A DNA stretch of 64,000 bases from Actinomycetospora succinea (GTDB lineage Bacteria > Actinomycetota > Actinomycetes > Mycobacteriales > Pseudonocardiaceae), in the NCBI RefSeq assembly GCF_004363095.1, contig NZ_SNYO01000002.1, positions 620,001 through 684,000 of the forward strand, given 5' to 3'. The translations under genes and the position numbers were made by a program. Below the pieces are notes generated by a model. It saw nothing but the letters and a program-made list of their open reading frames with translations, was not told where the DNA came from and made no database searches. This document shows positions 1-11,295 of this stretch, one piece after another (the first letter of the stretch is position 1; each line of letters opens with the position of its first letter).

Positions 1-717
1 ATCACGGTCGCGAGCCACCAGCACCTGGCCGCCGCCTACGACCGCGGGTTCTTCGACGACCTGCTGACGCCCTACCTGGGGCTCACCAAGGACAACAACC
101 TGCGCGCCGACTCGACCCTCGAGGGCCTGGCGAAGCTCAAGCCGGTGTTCAGGCCGGCCGGCTACCCCGACACCGAGGCCACGATGACGGCGGCCAACTC
201 CACGCCGCTCACCGACGGCGCCGCGACGGTCCTGCTCGCCAGCGACGAATGGGCCGCCGAGCGCAACCTGCCCGTGCTCGCCCACTTCGTCGACGCCGAG
301 ACCGCCGCCGTCGACTACGTCCACGGCGACGAGGGCCTGCTCATGGCCCCCACCTACGCCGTGCCGCGCCTGCTCGAGCGGAACGGGCTCACGCTGCAGG
401 ACTTCGACTTCTACGAGTTCCACGAGGCCTTTGCCTCGACGATCCTCGCCACGTTCGCGGCGTGGGAGGACCCGATCTTCTGCAAGGAGCGCCTCGGACT
501 CGACGGGCCGCTGGGCACGTTCGACAAGACCAAGCTCAACGTCGCGGGGTCGTCGCTGGCCACGGGCCACCCGTTCGCCGCCACCGGCGCCCGCATCGTC
601 CCGACCCTGGCGAAGCTGCTGCACGAGAAGAGCCAAAGAGATGGCACAGCCGGCCGGGGCCTGATCTCGATCTGCGCCGCCGGTGGTCAGGGCGTCGTCG
701 CCATCCTGGAGGCCTGA
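1..717 (+). CDS. Thiolase (acetyl-CoA acetyltransferase family), 5' truncated
   Basis: The reading frame is open from base 1, so the start lies left of the window; 238 residues of the C-terminal part are visible. The thiolase signatures are clear: HEAFAS near residue 140, GHPFAATG near 187 (catalytic His) and CAAGGQG near the end (second catalytic Cys). The N-terminal nucleophilic Cys is outside the window. Thiolases of this type cleave or form 3-ketoacyl-CoA. The next gene is 5 bp downstream and the third overlaps, giving a thiolase-reductase-hydratase operon like fadA2-fabG4-htdX of mycobacteria, so a role in fatty acyl-CoA turnover is likely. Substrate chain length cannot be told from sequence. 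Confidence 0.93.
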   Translation: MTVASHQHLAAAYDRGFFDDLLTPYLGLTKDNNLRADSTLEGLAKLKPVFRPAGYPDTEATMTAANSTPLTDGAATVLLASDEWAAERNLPVLAHFVDAETAAVDYVHGDEGLLMAPTYAVPRLLERNGLTLQDFDFYEFHEAFASTILATFAAWEDPIFCKERLGLDGPLGTFDKTKLNVAGSSLATGHPFAATGARIVPTLAKLLHEKSQRDGTAGRGLISICAAGGQGVVAILEA

Positions 718-722
718 GAGAC

Positions 723-2096
723 ATGTCCAACGACTGGTACTCCGACTTCGTCAACTCCGGCTTCGGGAAGTCGATCGCCGGCACCGTCGGGCTGCCCCCG
801 GTGCCCCGGCTGCGCCGCTACGAGCCCGGCCAGCCGCTGCTGTCGGGCCCGGCCCTGCTCGGGACGGCGACGGCGAGCGGGCGCGTCGCGAAGGTCGTGC
901 GCTCGCTGCTGACCGACCTGGGCGTCGAGGTCCACGAGGACCCGCAGGCCCCGGTCGGCGGCGGCAGTTCGACGTCGAAGGTGGCCGCCGGGATCGTCGA
1001 CGCGACCGGCCTCTCGTCGCCCGCCGACCTCGCGGCGATCCAGGGCTTCCTCACCCCGGTGATGCGCCGGGTCGGGCCGTCGGGCCGCATCCTCGTGATC
1101 GGCGACGTGCCCGGCGAGGCAGGAGCGCCGTCGGTGCGCGCCGCCCGCCGCGCGCTGGAGGGCCTCGTGCGCTCCGCGGCCAAGGAGGCCCGCTACGGCG
1201 CGACGGTGAACCTCGTCCACGTCGCCGACGGGGCCGAGAACGACATCGAGTCGACGCTGCGCTTCTTCCTCTCGTCGCGCTCGGCGTTCGTCGACGGGCA
1301 GCGCCTCGAGGTCGGCACGGTGCCAGGCTTCGCGGGCTCGAGTCAGGGCGTCGACTGGGACAAGCCGCTCGCCGGGCGCACCGCCGTCGTCACGGGTGCC
1401 GCGCGCGGCATCGGCGCGACCGTGGCGAAGACCCTGCGCCGCGACGGCGCGACGGTGATCTGCGTGGACGTGCCCGCTGCCGGCGACGCGCTCGCGCGCA
1501 CAGCCAACGACGTCGGCGGCAGCGCGCTGCAGCTCGACATCACCGCCGACCACGCGCCCGCGACCCTGCTCGACCACGCGCAGCGCCACGGCGGGCTCGA
1601 CGTCGTCGTGCACAACGCCGGGATCACTCGCGACAAGCTCCTGGCCAACCAGGACCGCGACCGCTGGAACTCGGTCATCGACGTCAACCTCAACGCCCAG
1701 CTCGCGATCAACGACGCGCTGCTGGCGTCCGATGTCTTCCACCGCGGCGGGCGCATCGTCACCGTGTCCTCGATGGCGGGGATCGCGGGCAACCGCGGTC
1801 AGACCGCCTACGGCGCCTCGAAGGCCGGCGTCATCGGGATGGTCGACGCCACGGCCCCGCTGCTCGTGGAGAAGGACGCGACGATCAACGCGGTCGCGCC
1901 GGGCTTCATCGAGACCGACATGACCGCCGCCATGCCCGTCGGCACCCGCGAGGCCGGGCGGCGGTTGTCGTCGATGACCCAGGGCGGGCTGCCGATCGAC
2001 GTCGCCGAGACGATCGCCTGGTTCGCCCAGGGCGCGTCCTACGCCGTCAACGGGCAGGTGCTGCGCGTCGACGGCCAGAACTACCTGGGGGCCTGA
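723..2096 (+). CDS. fabG: 3-oxoacyl-ACP/CoA reductase, FabG4-like (two-domain SDR)
   Basis: 457 residues, about twice a normal FabG. Residues 1 to about 205 form an N-terminal flavodoxin-like region without a cofactor motif; the C-terminal half is a complete ketoreductase SDR with TGAARGIG (NAD(P) binding), HNAGITRD, and the Ser-Tyr-Lys set in VSSMAG and YGASKAG. This layout is that of mycobacterial FabG4, an NADH-dependent 3-ketoacyl-CoA reductase. ATG at 723 follows the thiolase stop by 5 bp. The stop shares a base with the next ATG (TGATG), so translation is probably coupled to the MaoC hydratase, the preceding step in beta-oxidation or the following one in reductive synthesis. Confidence 0.92.
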   Translation: MSNDWYSDFVNSGFGKSIAGTVGLPPVPRLRRYEPGQPLLSGPALLGTATASGRVAKVVRSLLTDLGVEVHEDPQAPVGGGSSTSKVAAGIVDATGLSSPADLAAIQGFLTPVMRRVGPSGRILVIGDVPGEAGAPSVRAARRALEGLVRSAAKEARYGATVNLVHVADGAENDIESTLRFFLSSRSAFVDGQRLEVGTVPGFAGSSQGVDWDKPLAGRTAVVTGAARGIGATVAKTLRRDGATVICVDVPAAGDALARTANDVGGSALQLDITADHAPATLLDHAQRHGGLDVVVHNAGITRDKLLANQDRDRWNSVIDVNLNAQLAINDALLASDVFHRGGRIVTVSSMAGIAGNRGQTAYGASKAGVIGMVDATAPLLVEKDATINAVAPGFIETDMTAAMPVGTREAGRRLSSMTQGGLPIDVAETIAWFAQGASYAVNGQVLRVDGQNYLGA

Positions 2097-2986
2097 TGAC
2101 CGCGCAGCCTCCCCCCGTCGCTCCGCTCGCCCGGGTCGAGACGCTCGATGCGGCGCCCACCCTCGGCGTCCTCTACGGCCGCGCGCTGCTCACGGCTCGG
2201 TCGGGCGGCACGACGCTGCCCGACCGCCGCCTCGAGCTCGCCGGGGTGCGCATCGACGCCGACGCCGTCGCCGACTACGACCACGTGTGCGGGTTCTCCG
2301 TCGGCGGCGTCGTCCCGCCGACCTATCCGCACATGCTGGCGTTCCCGCTGCAGATGCGGCTGATGACCGACCGCGAGTTCCCCCTGCCCGCGCCGGGCAT
2401 GGTGCACCTGCGCAACGTCATCACCCAGGTGCGGCCGCCCGAGGTCGGCGAGCCGCTGCGCGTCGCCGTGCACGCCGACCGGCTCGCCGCGCACCCCAAG
2501 GGCGCGCAGGTCGACCTCGTCACCGCGGTCACCGACGTCGACGGCGCGGAGATCTGGGGCTCGCGCAGCACCTACTTCGTACGCGGCGCCCCGGCCCCCG
2601 AGGGCGCCGACGACGCCGCCTCGCGTGAACCCGAGCCGCACGTCGGCCGGCTCCCGCACGCGATCTGGACGGTGCCGGGCGACATCGGTCGGCGCTACGC
2701 CGCGGTGTCCGGCGACGTGAACCCGATCCACGTCAACGGCCTCGCCGCCAAGGCGTTCGGGATGCCGGGCACCATCGCGCACGGGATGTGGACCAAGGCC
2801 CGCGCGCTCGCCGCGCTCGCGGGTCGGCACGGCCCGGCGTTCACCGTCGACGTCGTGTTCAAGGCGCCCGTTCGCGCGCCGTCGAAGGCGTACTTCCACA
2901 CCGCCCGCGCCGACCGCGGCTGGGACGCGAAGCTCGTGAGCCCGAAGGGCCGCGACCACCTGCTCCTGACGCTGCGCGAGGCCTGA
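2096..2986 (+). CDS. MaoC-like (R)-specific enoyl-CoA hydratase, double hot-dog
   Basis: 296 residues with two hot-dog folds, as in HtdX/HtdY-type hydratases. The C-terminal half carries the MaoC hydratase signature: YAAVSGDVNPIHVN (catalytic Asp and His) followed by GMPGTIAHGMW. It would interconvert trans-2-enoyl-CoA and (R)-3-hydroxyacyl-CoA, matching the FabG4-like reductase whose stop it overlaps by one base. The gene order thiolase, FabG4, MaoC equals the mycobacterial fadA2-fabG4-htdX locus. No export signal is seen, so it should be cytosolic. It is the last gene of the operon, with a long hairpin 47 bp downstream. Confidence 0.9.
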   Translation: MTAQPPPVAPLARVETLDAAPTLGVLYGRALLTARSGGTTLPDRRLELAGVRIDADAVADYDHVCGFSVGGVVPPTYPHMLAFPLQMRLMTDREFPLPAPGMVHLRNVITQVRPPEVGEPLRVAVHADRLAAHPKGAQVDLVTAVTDVDGAEIWGSRSTYFVRGAPAPEGADDAASREPEPHVGRLPHAIWTVPGDIGRRYAAVSGDVNPIHVNGLAAKAFGMPGTIAHGMWTKARALAALAGRHGPAFTVDVVFKAPVRAPSKAYFHTARADRGWDAKLVSPKGRDHLLLTLREA

Positions 2987-3033
2987 CGCTCGACCGCCGG
3001 GACCACGGCACTGCGCCGGGTGCGTCCCGCCCT

Positions 3034-3090
3034 GACGAACGAACGGCGCTTTCGCTGCTTCGCAAGCAGTGAAGGCGCCGTTCGTTCGTC
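3034..3090. terminator. Hairpin between convergent genes
   Basis: A perfect 16-bp inverted repeat (arms 3034-3049 and 3075-3090, starting GACGAACGAACGGCGC) encloses an inner 6-bp stem (CTGCTT/AAGCAG). It lies between the MaoC gene (plus) and the MBL gene (minus) and has no U-tract on either side, as is common for actinobacterial intrinsic terminators. A bidirectional terminator is the simplest reading. Confidence 0.75.
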
Positions 3091-3118
3091 CCGGGGTGGG
3101 CGGGCCGGAGGCGCCCGC

Positions 3119-3922
3119 CTACAGGGCGATCGTGCCGCCGCGGTCCACGACGTCGACGCGGTCCGACCAGCCGCGGCGCTCCACCTCGCCGAGGAACTCC
3201 GACAACGGCGACCGGAAGACGCCGTAGTCGTCGTAGTGGATCGGCGTCGCGCGCTTCGGCGCGATGGTCTCCAGGACGTCGGCGCCCATCCGCCCGTCCA
3301 TGGTGACGACGATCCCGCCGGGCAGGGTCGTGCCGCCGAGGTGCAGGACGGCGCGGTCGACCTCGCCGACGTGCTCGCGAATCTGCGCGATGCCCTCGAA
3401 CGGCAGCGTGTCGCCCGACAGGTAGATCCGGCGCAGGACCTCGCCGGACGGGTCGGCGAACTCCAGCAGGCTGCCCATCACCGGCGGCAGCAGCCCGCCG
3501 ACCGGGCGCGGCGCGTGCCGGCCGGGCAGCGCGGTGACCCGCAGCGTCGCGCCGTCGGGGCGCACGAGCGTGTGCGACTCCCAGGTCGCCAGGCCCAGGG
3601 CGCGCCGGAAGCGCTGCCGCGACTGCAGGGTCCGGGCGGCCGCAGGCGTGGTGATCACGGGCAGGGAGCGGTCGAGACCCCGGCGCGCCACCCGGTCCCA
3701 GTGGTCGCCGTGCAGGTGCGAGAGCACGACGGCGTCGAGGGCCGGCAGCTGCGCCGGGGTGAGCGCGGGCTCGGTGAGCCGCTTCGAGACCAGCCCCTTG
3801 CCGAGGTAGGCCCGCTGGCCGCGGTGCAGGAAGTTCGGGTCGGTGAGGACCGTGAACCCCCCGCACCGCACCAGCGTCGTCGCCGTCCCGACGAAGAACA
3901 GCGAAGGGTCGTCCTCGTTCAC
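3119..3922 (-). CDS. MBL-fold metal-dependent hydrolase
   Basis: 267 residues. The metallo-beta-lactamase metal motif is intact: HLHGDHWD near residue 78, with later His and Asp (YLSGDT, HYDDYG) completing a UlaG-like metal site. Proteins of this L-ascorbate-6-phosphate lactonase-like group hydrolyse phosphoesters or lactones, and the substrate here is unknown. GTG start at 3922 is preceded by a 22-bp repeat (3923-3944) that supplies GGAG seven bases before the start. The upstream alcohol dehydrogenase gene ends at 3951 on the same strand, so the two may be co-transcribed. A short internal start is possible but would remove the first beta strand. Confidence 0.85.
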   Translation of the reverse strand: MNEDDPSLFFVGTATTLVRCGGFTVLTDPNFLHRGQRAYLGKGLVSKRLTEPALTPAQLPALDAVVLSHLHGDHWDRVARRGLDRSLPVITTPAAARTLQSRQRFRRALGLATWESHTLVRPDGATLRVTALPGRHAPRPVGGLLPPVMGSLLEFADPSGEVLRRIYLSGDTLPFEGIAQIREHVGEVDRAVLHLGGTTLPGGIVVTMDGRMGADVLETIAPKRATPIHYDDYGVFRSPLSEFLGEVERRGWSDRVDVVDRGGTIAL

Positions 3923-3944
3923 GGTCCGGCTCCGCTGCGCTGCG
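3923..3944 (-). repeat. 22-bp start-abutting repeat, copy 1
   Basis: Plus-strand reading GGTCCGGCTCCGCTGCGCTG, continuing CG. On the minus strand it ends exactly at the GTG start of the MBL gene and places GGAG seven bases upstream of it. Near-identical copies lie at 21768-21789 (also touching a start codon) and 60875-60896. Confidence 0.7.
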
Positions 3945-3950
3945 CGTCAG

Positions 3951-5132
3951 TCACGGCGACAGGACCACCTTGATGCACTCGTCCTGCTTCTTCTGGAAGA
4001 TGTCGTACCCGTGCGGCGCCGACTCGAGCGGCAGGCGGTGGGTCTCCAGGTCGTGCACGCCGAGCGGGTCCTCGTCGGTGAGCAGCGGGAGGATCTCCGG
4101 GGTCCAGCGCTTCACGTGGGCCTGGCCCATCTGCAGCGAGATGCCCTTGTCGAAGATCTTCAGCATGTTGATCGGGTCGGCGGTGCCGCCGTAGACACCG
4201 GACAGCGAGACGACGCCCGCGCGCCGCACCGCGTCGACGGCCCCGACCAGCGCGGCGGTGCGGTCGACGCCCGCCACCTGCATCAGCGGCGCCGAGATCG
4301 CGTCCGGCAGCTTGTTGACGATCTTCTGCGCGAGCTCCGGGATCGCCGAGCCGCCGTGGGCCTCCATGCCGACCGCGTCGATCGCGGAGTCGGTGCCGCG
4401 GCCGTCGGTGAGGTCGCGGATCGCGGCGGTGACGTCGTCGACCGTGCTCGCGTCGACGACCTCGACGCCGTGCCGGCGCGCCATCGCGTTGCGCTCGGGG
4501 ACGCTGTCGACGGCGATGACCCGGTAGCCCCGGTGACGGGCGATCCGTGCGGCCATCTGCCCGATCGGGCCGAGACCGAACACCGCGACGCTGCCGCCGT
4601 CGGGGATGCGCGCGTACTCGACGGACTGCCACGCGGTGGGCAGCACGTCGGAGAGGTAGAGGAAGCGCTCGTCGGCGGGGCCGTCGGGGACCTTGATCGG
4701 GCCGAACTGCGCCTGCGGCACGCGCAGGTACTCGGCCTGGCCGCCCGGGACCGGCCCGTAGAGCTTCGTGAAGCCGAACAGCGACGCGCCCATGCCCTGG
4801 TTGCGGTTCTGGGTGGTCTCGCAGGCCGCGAACCACTGCCGCTCGCACATCCAGCAGTGCCCGCAGGAGATGTTGAAGGGGACGACGACCCGGTCGCCGA
4901 CCTTCAGGTCACCGGTCTCGGAGCCGACCTCCTCGACGATGCCCATCGGCTCGTGGCCGAGGATGTCGCCCTGGTCGAGGAACGGCCCGAGGACCTCGTA
5001 GAGGTGCAGGTCGGAGCCGCAGATCGCGGTGCTCGTCACCTTGATGATCGCGTCGGTCGGCTCCTGGATCGTGGGGTCCGGGACGGTCTCGACGCGAACG
5101 TCACCCTGTCCCTGCCACGTGAGTGCTCGCAT
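3951..5132 (-). CDS. Zinc-dependent alcohol dehydrogenase, formaldehyde dehydrogenase-like
   Basis: About 393 residues of the medium-chain dehydrogenase family. Visible are the catalytic zinc Cys in ICGSDLHLYE, GHEPMGIVEEVG, a structural zinc region with clustered Cys (CGHCWMCERQWFAAC), and the NAD-binding VFGLGPIGQMAAR. Length and the long C-terminal part match glutathione-independent formaldehyde dehydrogenase-like enzymes, although many close relatives act on other alcohols or aldehydes. I chose ATG 5132 (MRALTWQGQG), where family similarity begins; a GTG at 5186 would add 18 Arg-rich residues and run into the regulatory region of divergent phoX. The 22-bp repeat separates it from the downstream MBL gene. 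Confidence 0.85.
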   Translation of the reverse strand: MRALTWQGQGDVRVETVPDPTIQEPTDAIIKVTSTAICGSDLHLYEVLGPFLDQGDILGHEPMGIVEEVGSETGDLKVGDRVVVPFNISCGHCWMCERQWFAACETTQNRNQGMGASLFGFTKLYGPVPGGQAEYLRVPQAQFGPIKVPDGPADERFLYLSDVLPTAWQSVEYARIPDGGSVAVFGLGPIGQMAARIARHRGYRVIAVDSVPERNAMARRHGVEVVDASTVDDVTAAIRDLTDGRGTDSAIDAVGMEAHGGSAIPELAQKIVNKLPDAISAPLMQVAGVDRTAALVGAVDAVRRAGVVSLSGVYGGTADPINMLKIFDKGISLQMGQAHVKRWTPEILPLLTDEDPLGVHDLETHRLPLESAPHGYDIFQKKQDECIKVVLSP

Positions 5133-5203
5133 CGTCTCGGCTGCCCGACGCCCGCGCCGCCCGAAACGAACCGTCGGGTCGGTCACGCCCCGGAGCTGGG
5201 CGT

Positions 5204-5221
5204 GTTCGGCTGGTGTTCATC
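5204..5221 (+). promoter_or_regulatory. PHO box-like direct repeats upstream of phoX
   Basis: GTTCGGC (5204-5210) and GTTCATC (5215-5221) are spaced exactly 11 bp apart, the spacing and core (GTTCACC) of actinomycete PhoP boxes. A GGTCACG at 5181 lies near the same register. A TAGCGT at about 5256 could be the -10 box. PhoP control of phoX is known in Streptomyces; binding here is inference. Confidence 0.4.
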
Positions 5222-5294
5222 CGCCTCACGCCGCCGCGACGCCCGGCGGACCTAGCGTCGCTGCGACCACCACTTCGGACACACGGGAGATTCC

Positions 5295-7307
5295 GTGCGC
5301 CTGCTGCCGCTCGCCGTCCGCCGCCCCCACGGACGCCCGGCCATCTCGTGCCGCTACCGGTGCGCCGACGCGTGCTCCCGGGAGGCGCCCAACCCGACCG
5401 ACCACACGCCGTTCCGCGAGGTCGCGGCCGCGGCGCTGAGCCGGCGGCGCGTGCTGCAGGCGGGCCTGGTCGCGGGGCTCTCCGGCACCCTCGCCGCGGC
5501 GTGCGGGACGAGCGGCAGTGCGGGTGCCGCGGCGCCCCCGACCGCCCCGATGCCCTCCCCGTTCGGCTTCACCGCGGTCGCCCCGAACACCGAGGACGCC
5601 GTGCGGGTCCCCGAGGGGTTCGACCAGCAGGTCGTCATCCGCTGGGGCGACCCCGTGCTGCCCGGCGCGCCCGCCTTCGACCCGAACGCGCAGACCGCCG
5701 CCGCGCAGGCCCAGCAGTTCGGGTTCAACAACGACTTCCTCGCGCTGCTCGACGTGCCGGGCAGCCCGGGCCGGGCGCTGCTCGTCGCGAACCACGAGTA
5801 CACGACCGAGCCGTTCATGATCCCGGGATACAACCCCGACGCGCCGACCCCCGAGCAGGTCGCGATCGGCATGGCGGCGCACGGGATGTCGGTCGTCATG
5901 GTGCAGCGCGACCCCGCCTCGGGACGCCTGACGCCGGTGATGGACGGGGTCAACCGGCGGATCACCGCGAGCACCCCGATGACGCTGACCGGCCCCGTCG
6001 CCGGCGACGCGCTCGTGCGCACGAGCGCCGACCCCGAGGGCCGCACGGTGCTGGGCACCCTCAACAACTGCGCGGGCGGGGTCACGCCGTGGCGCACGGT
6101 GCTCACCGGCGAGGAGAACATCGACCAGTACTTCGCGAACGGGGAGACGGTCGCCGACCTGGCGCTCGCCCGCTACGGCATGGACGGCGGCGCCACCGAG
6201 CGGAGGTGGGAGGGCGTCGACCCGCGCTTCGACCTCATCCGCGAGCCGAACGAGGCCAACCGCTTCGGCTGGGTCGTCGAGGTCGACCCGTTCGACCCGT
6301 CCTCGACCCCGCGCAAGCACACCGCGCTCGGCCGCTTCAAGCACGAGGGCGCCAACGTCCGCGTCGGCCCGACCGGCACCGTCGCGGCGTACATGGGCGA
6401 CGACGAGCGGTTCGAGTACCTCTACAAGTTCGTCTCCTCGCGCACCCACCGCGCGGGCGACACCCCCGCCGACCGCGAGTCGAACGCCCGCCTGCTCGAC
6501 GAGGGCACGCTGTTCGTCGCCCGCTTCTCACCGGACGCCCCGGGGGGCGGGCCCGACGGCAGCGGCGAGTGGCTGCCGCTGGTGGAGTCGCTCGCCGACG
6601 GCACCGGGCGCTCGTTCGTCCCCGGGATGAGCGCGGCGCAGGTGCTCGTGCACACCCGGATCGCCGCCGACACCGTCGCCCCGACGCCGATGGACCGCCC
6701 CGAGGACGTCCAGCCCCACCCGACCACGGGACGCGTCTACGCCGCGCTGACCAACAACGACGAGCGCGGCACCCCGGGCAAGCCGGGTCCCGACGGCGTC
6801 AACCCGCGCGGCGAGAACACGAACGGCCAGGTCCTCGAGCTCGTCGAGGGCGGCAACGACCCGGGCGCGCGGACGTTCGCGTGGTCCCTGCTGCTGGTGT
6901 GCGGCGACCCCGCCGCCGCGGACACCTACTTCGGCGGCTTCCCGAAGGACCAGGTCTCGCCGATCTCGTGCCCCGACAACGTCGCGTTCGACGCCGTCGG
7001 GAACCTCTGGATCGCGACCGACGGCAACGCGCTGGGCTCCAACGACGGCCTGTTCGCGGTGCCGCTCGAGGGCCCGCAGCGCGGCCGTGTCCAGCAGTTC
7101 CTCACGGTGCCGCGCGGGGCGGAGACGTGCGGGCCGGTGGTCGAGGAGCGCCTGGCGCTGGTGGCGGTGCAGCACCCGGGCGAGTCGGACGACGCGAGCC
7201 TCGCGAACCCGATCTCGCACTGGCCCGACGGCGGGACGAGCGTCGCCCGCCCCGCCGTGGTGTCGGTCTGGCGCGCCGACGGGGGATGGCTCACGCCACG
7301 TGCGTGA
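5295..7307 (+). CDS. phoX: PhoX-family alkaline phosphatase, Tat-exported
   Basis: 670 residues. After a roughly 45-residue N-terminal extension there is a twin-arginine signal, SRRRVLQAG, a hydrophobic stretch, and AAAC, a possible lipobox, so the protein is probably exported folded and may be lipid-anchored. The rest is the PhoX (DUF839) beta-propeller with the typical NHEYTTEPFM, NNCAGGVTPW, TGEEN and YKFVS segments. PhoX enzymes release phosphate from organic monoesters outside the cell, using Ca and Fe. The start is GTG at 5295. PHO box-like repeats upstream and a second secreted phosphatase (PhoD) at 16.8 kb suggest a phosphate-starvation response. The stop codon lies inside a strong hairpin. 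Confidence 0.93.
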   Translation: MRLLPLAVRRPHGRPAISCRYRCADACSREAPNPTDHTPFREVAAAALSRRRVLQAGLVAGLSGTLAAACGTSGSAGAAAPPTAPMPSPFGFTAVAPNTEDAVRVPEGFDQQVVIRWGDPVLPGAPAFDPNAQTAAAQAQQFGFNNDFLALLDVPGSPGRALLVANHEYTTEPFMIPGYNPDAPTPEQVAIGMAAHGMSVVMVQRDPASGRLTPVMDGVNRRITASTPMTLTGPVAGDALVRTSADPEGRTVLGTLNNCAGGVTPWRTVLTGEENIDQYFANGETVADLALARYGMDGGATERRWEGVDPRFDLIREPNEANRFGWVVEVDPFDPSSTPRKHTALGRFKHEGANVRVGPTGTVAAYMGDDERFEYLYKFVSSRTHRAGDTPADRESNARLLDEGTLFVARFSPDAPGGGPDGSGEWLPLVESLADGTGRSFVPGMSAAQVLVHTRIAADTVAPTPMDRPEDVQPHPTTGRVYAALTNNDERGTPGKPGPDGVNPRGENTNGQVLELVEGGNDPGARTFAWSLLLVCGDPAAADTYFGGFPKDQVSPISCPDNVAFDAVGNLWIATDGNALGSNDGLFAVPLEGPQRGRVQQFLTVPRGAETCGPVVEERLALVAVQHPGESDDASLANPISHWPDGGTSVARPAVVSVWRADGGWLTPRA

Positions 7308-7344
7308 TATGGGTCCCTCCGGCGACCCATATCACGCACGTGGC
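7295..7344. terminator. Strong bidirectional hairpin overlapping the phoX stop
   Basis: A perfect 21-bp stem (7295-7315 with 7324-7344, arm beginning GCCACGTGCGTGATATGG) around an 8-base loop. The phoX TGA (7305-7307) is inside the left arm and the convergent MDR gene ends at 7354. There is no U-tract. Confidence 0.85.
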
Positions 7345-7353
7345 CGCAGGCCA

Positions 7354-8370
7354 TCACAGCTTGACGATCATCTTCCCGGTGTTCTCGCCGCGGAGCATGC
7401 CGCGGAAGGCCTCCACGGCGTCGTCGATGCCCTCCGCGGTGGTCTCCGAGAACTTCACCTTGCCCTCGGCCACCCACGGCGTGACCTCCTCGAGGAACGC
7501 GCCCATCCGCTGCCACGAGTCGGTGACGATGAAGCCCTGCAGCGACAGGCGTTTCTTGACGATCTGGAAGAGGTTCGACGGTCCGGGCGTCGGGTCGTCC
7601 GCCGTGTCGTTGTAGTGCGCGATCGCCCCGCACGCGGCGACGCGGGCGAAGTCGTTGGCACACGCGATCGCGGCCTCGAGGTGATCTGCGCCGACGTTGT
7701 CGAAGTAGACGTCGACGCCGTCGGGCATGGCCTTGCGAAGCTGGTCGACGACGGGCCCGTCCTTGTAGTTGAACGCCGCGTCGTAGCCGAGCTCGCCGGT
7801 CAGCCACTGCACCTTGTCGGCGCTCCCGGCGCTGCCGACGACGCGCGAGGCGCCCTTGAGCTTCGCGAGCTGCCCCACGAGGCTGCCGACCGCGCCGGCG
7901 GCGCCGGACACGAACACGGCGTCGCCCTCGCGGAACGCCGCCTTGTCGAGCAGCCCGACCCAGGCGGTCAGACCCGGCATGCCGAGCACGCCGAGGTAGG
8001 CCGACGGGCTGACGCCCTGCGGCGCGGCGACCTTCTGGACCTGCTTGGCGGGCACGACGCCGTGCGTGCGCCACGCGAGGTTGGTGGTGACGACGTCGCC
8101 GACGGCCACGTCGCCGCTGTTGCTCGCGACGACCTCGCCGACCGCGCGCCCGTCCATCGCCTCGTTCAGCGCGAACGGCGGGACGTAGGACGGCACGTCG
8201 TTCATACGCCCGCGCATGTAGGGGTCGACCGAGAAGTACTGGTTCGCGACGAGCACCTCGCCGTCGCCGGGCTCGTCGAGGTCGCGGTCGACGAGGGCGA
8301 AGTCGTCGGGCTCGGGCATGCCCTGCGGGCGGCGGACGAGGTGGACCTCGCGGGCGGTCACGGTGCTCAT
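7354..8370 (-). CDS. NADP-dependent oxidoreductase, MDR family (leukotriene B4 dehydrogenase-like)
   Basis: 338 residues, the usual length for zinc-free medium-chain reductases of the PTGR/CurA group. Features are DPYMRGRM near the N-terminus, GMPGLTAWVGLLD, the cofactor loop VSGAAGAVGSLVGQLAKLKG, and DVYFDNVG, all typical of NADPH-dependent 2-alkenal or enone reductases. The true substrate cannot be assigned. ATG 8370 has GGGAGG just upstream; a longer open frame running to 8925 is the antisense shadow of the clpC-like gene. It converges with phoX across a 21-bp stem hairpin, and its upstream region is shared with the HAIR-controlled clp promoter. Confidence 0.9.
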   Translation of the reverse strand: MSTVTAREVHLVRRPQGMPEPDDFALVDRDLDEPGDGEVLVANQYFSVDPYMRGRMNDVPSYVPPFALNEAMDGRAVGEVVASNSGDVAVGDVVTTNLAWRTHGVVPAKQVQKVAAPQGVSPSAYLGVLGMPGLTAWVGLLDKAAFREGDAVFVSGAAGAVGSLVGQLAKLKGASRVVGSAGSADKVQWLTGELGYDAAFNYKDGPVVDQLRKAMPDGVDVYFDNVGADHLEAAIACANDFARVAACGAIAHYNDTADDPTPGPSNLFQIVKKRLSLQGFIVTDSWQRMGAFLEEVTPWVAEGKVKFSETTAEGIDDAVEAFRGMLRGENTGKMIVKL

Positions 8371-8461
8371 GCCTCCCGCGTGCCCGCGCGGGCGCGTGCC
8401 CATGCCGTGATGCGGGTAGCCCTCCGACGTGAGCGTCATCGACTCATGGTCCACGTCACGA

Positions 8462-8482
8462 CTTGAGTCGCCACCACTCAGG
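8462..8482 (+). promoter_or_regulatory. HAIR operator (HspR site) upstream of the clp gene
   Basis: CTTGAGT, 7 bases, ACTCAGG: this matches the HspR-associated inverted repeat CTTGAGT-N7-ACTCAAG in 13 of 14 defined positions with exact spacing. It lies 88 bp before the clp start codon. In Streptomyces and mycobacteria HspR represses dnaK, clpB and related genes through this site. Confidence 0.8.
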
Positions 8483-8569
8483 AATGAATGATCCCCCCGC
8501 GTTGCTGACCAGTTCAGTGCCGGCGAGACCAGCCGGCTCGAACTCTTGCTGGACCCACTGAGGAGCTTC

Positions 8570-11122
<2,553 letters not shown>

Positions 11123-11136
11123 CCGAGCTGTTCTGA

Positions 11137-11183
11137 GCGAAGGGCACCTTCGGGCGGTCTATCCGCCGGGGGGTGCCCTTCGC
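11137..11183 (+). terminator. Hairpin after the clp gene, first of two
   Basis: 12-bp perfect stem GCGAAGGGCACC (11137-11148) with its complement at 11172-11183, followed 20 bp later by a second hairpin starting with the same arm sequence. It lies 14 bp after the clp stop. Confidence 0.7.
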
Positions 11184-11202
11184 CGGTCGGGCACGTTGTG
11201 AG

Positions 11203-11247
11203 CGAAGGGCACCTTCGATCGAGTAGATCGAGCGAAGGTGCCCTTCG
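11203..11247 (+). terminator. Hairpin, second of the tandem pair
   Basis: 15-bp perfect stem CGAAGGGCACCTTCG (11203-11217 with 11233-11247) preceded by TGTGAG. It shares the AGCGAAGGGCACCTTCG arm with the hairpin at 11137, so the pair looks like a duplicated element. The promoter and RBS of the DUF1918 gene follow. Confidence 0.65.
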
Positions 11248-11295
11248 GCCGTTCCGGGTACCTGCCCGGCGACACCGTCGAGAAGGAGGACCCTC

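Noticed and set aside
8546-8569. TTG at 8546 as start of the clp gene
   Set aside because: ATG 8570 has AGGAG at correct spacing; the TTG lacks one.
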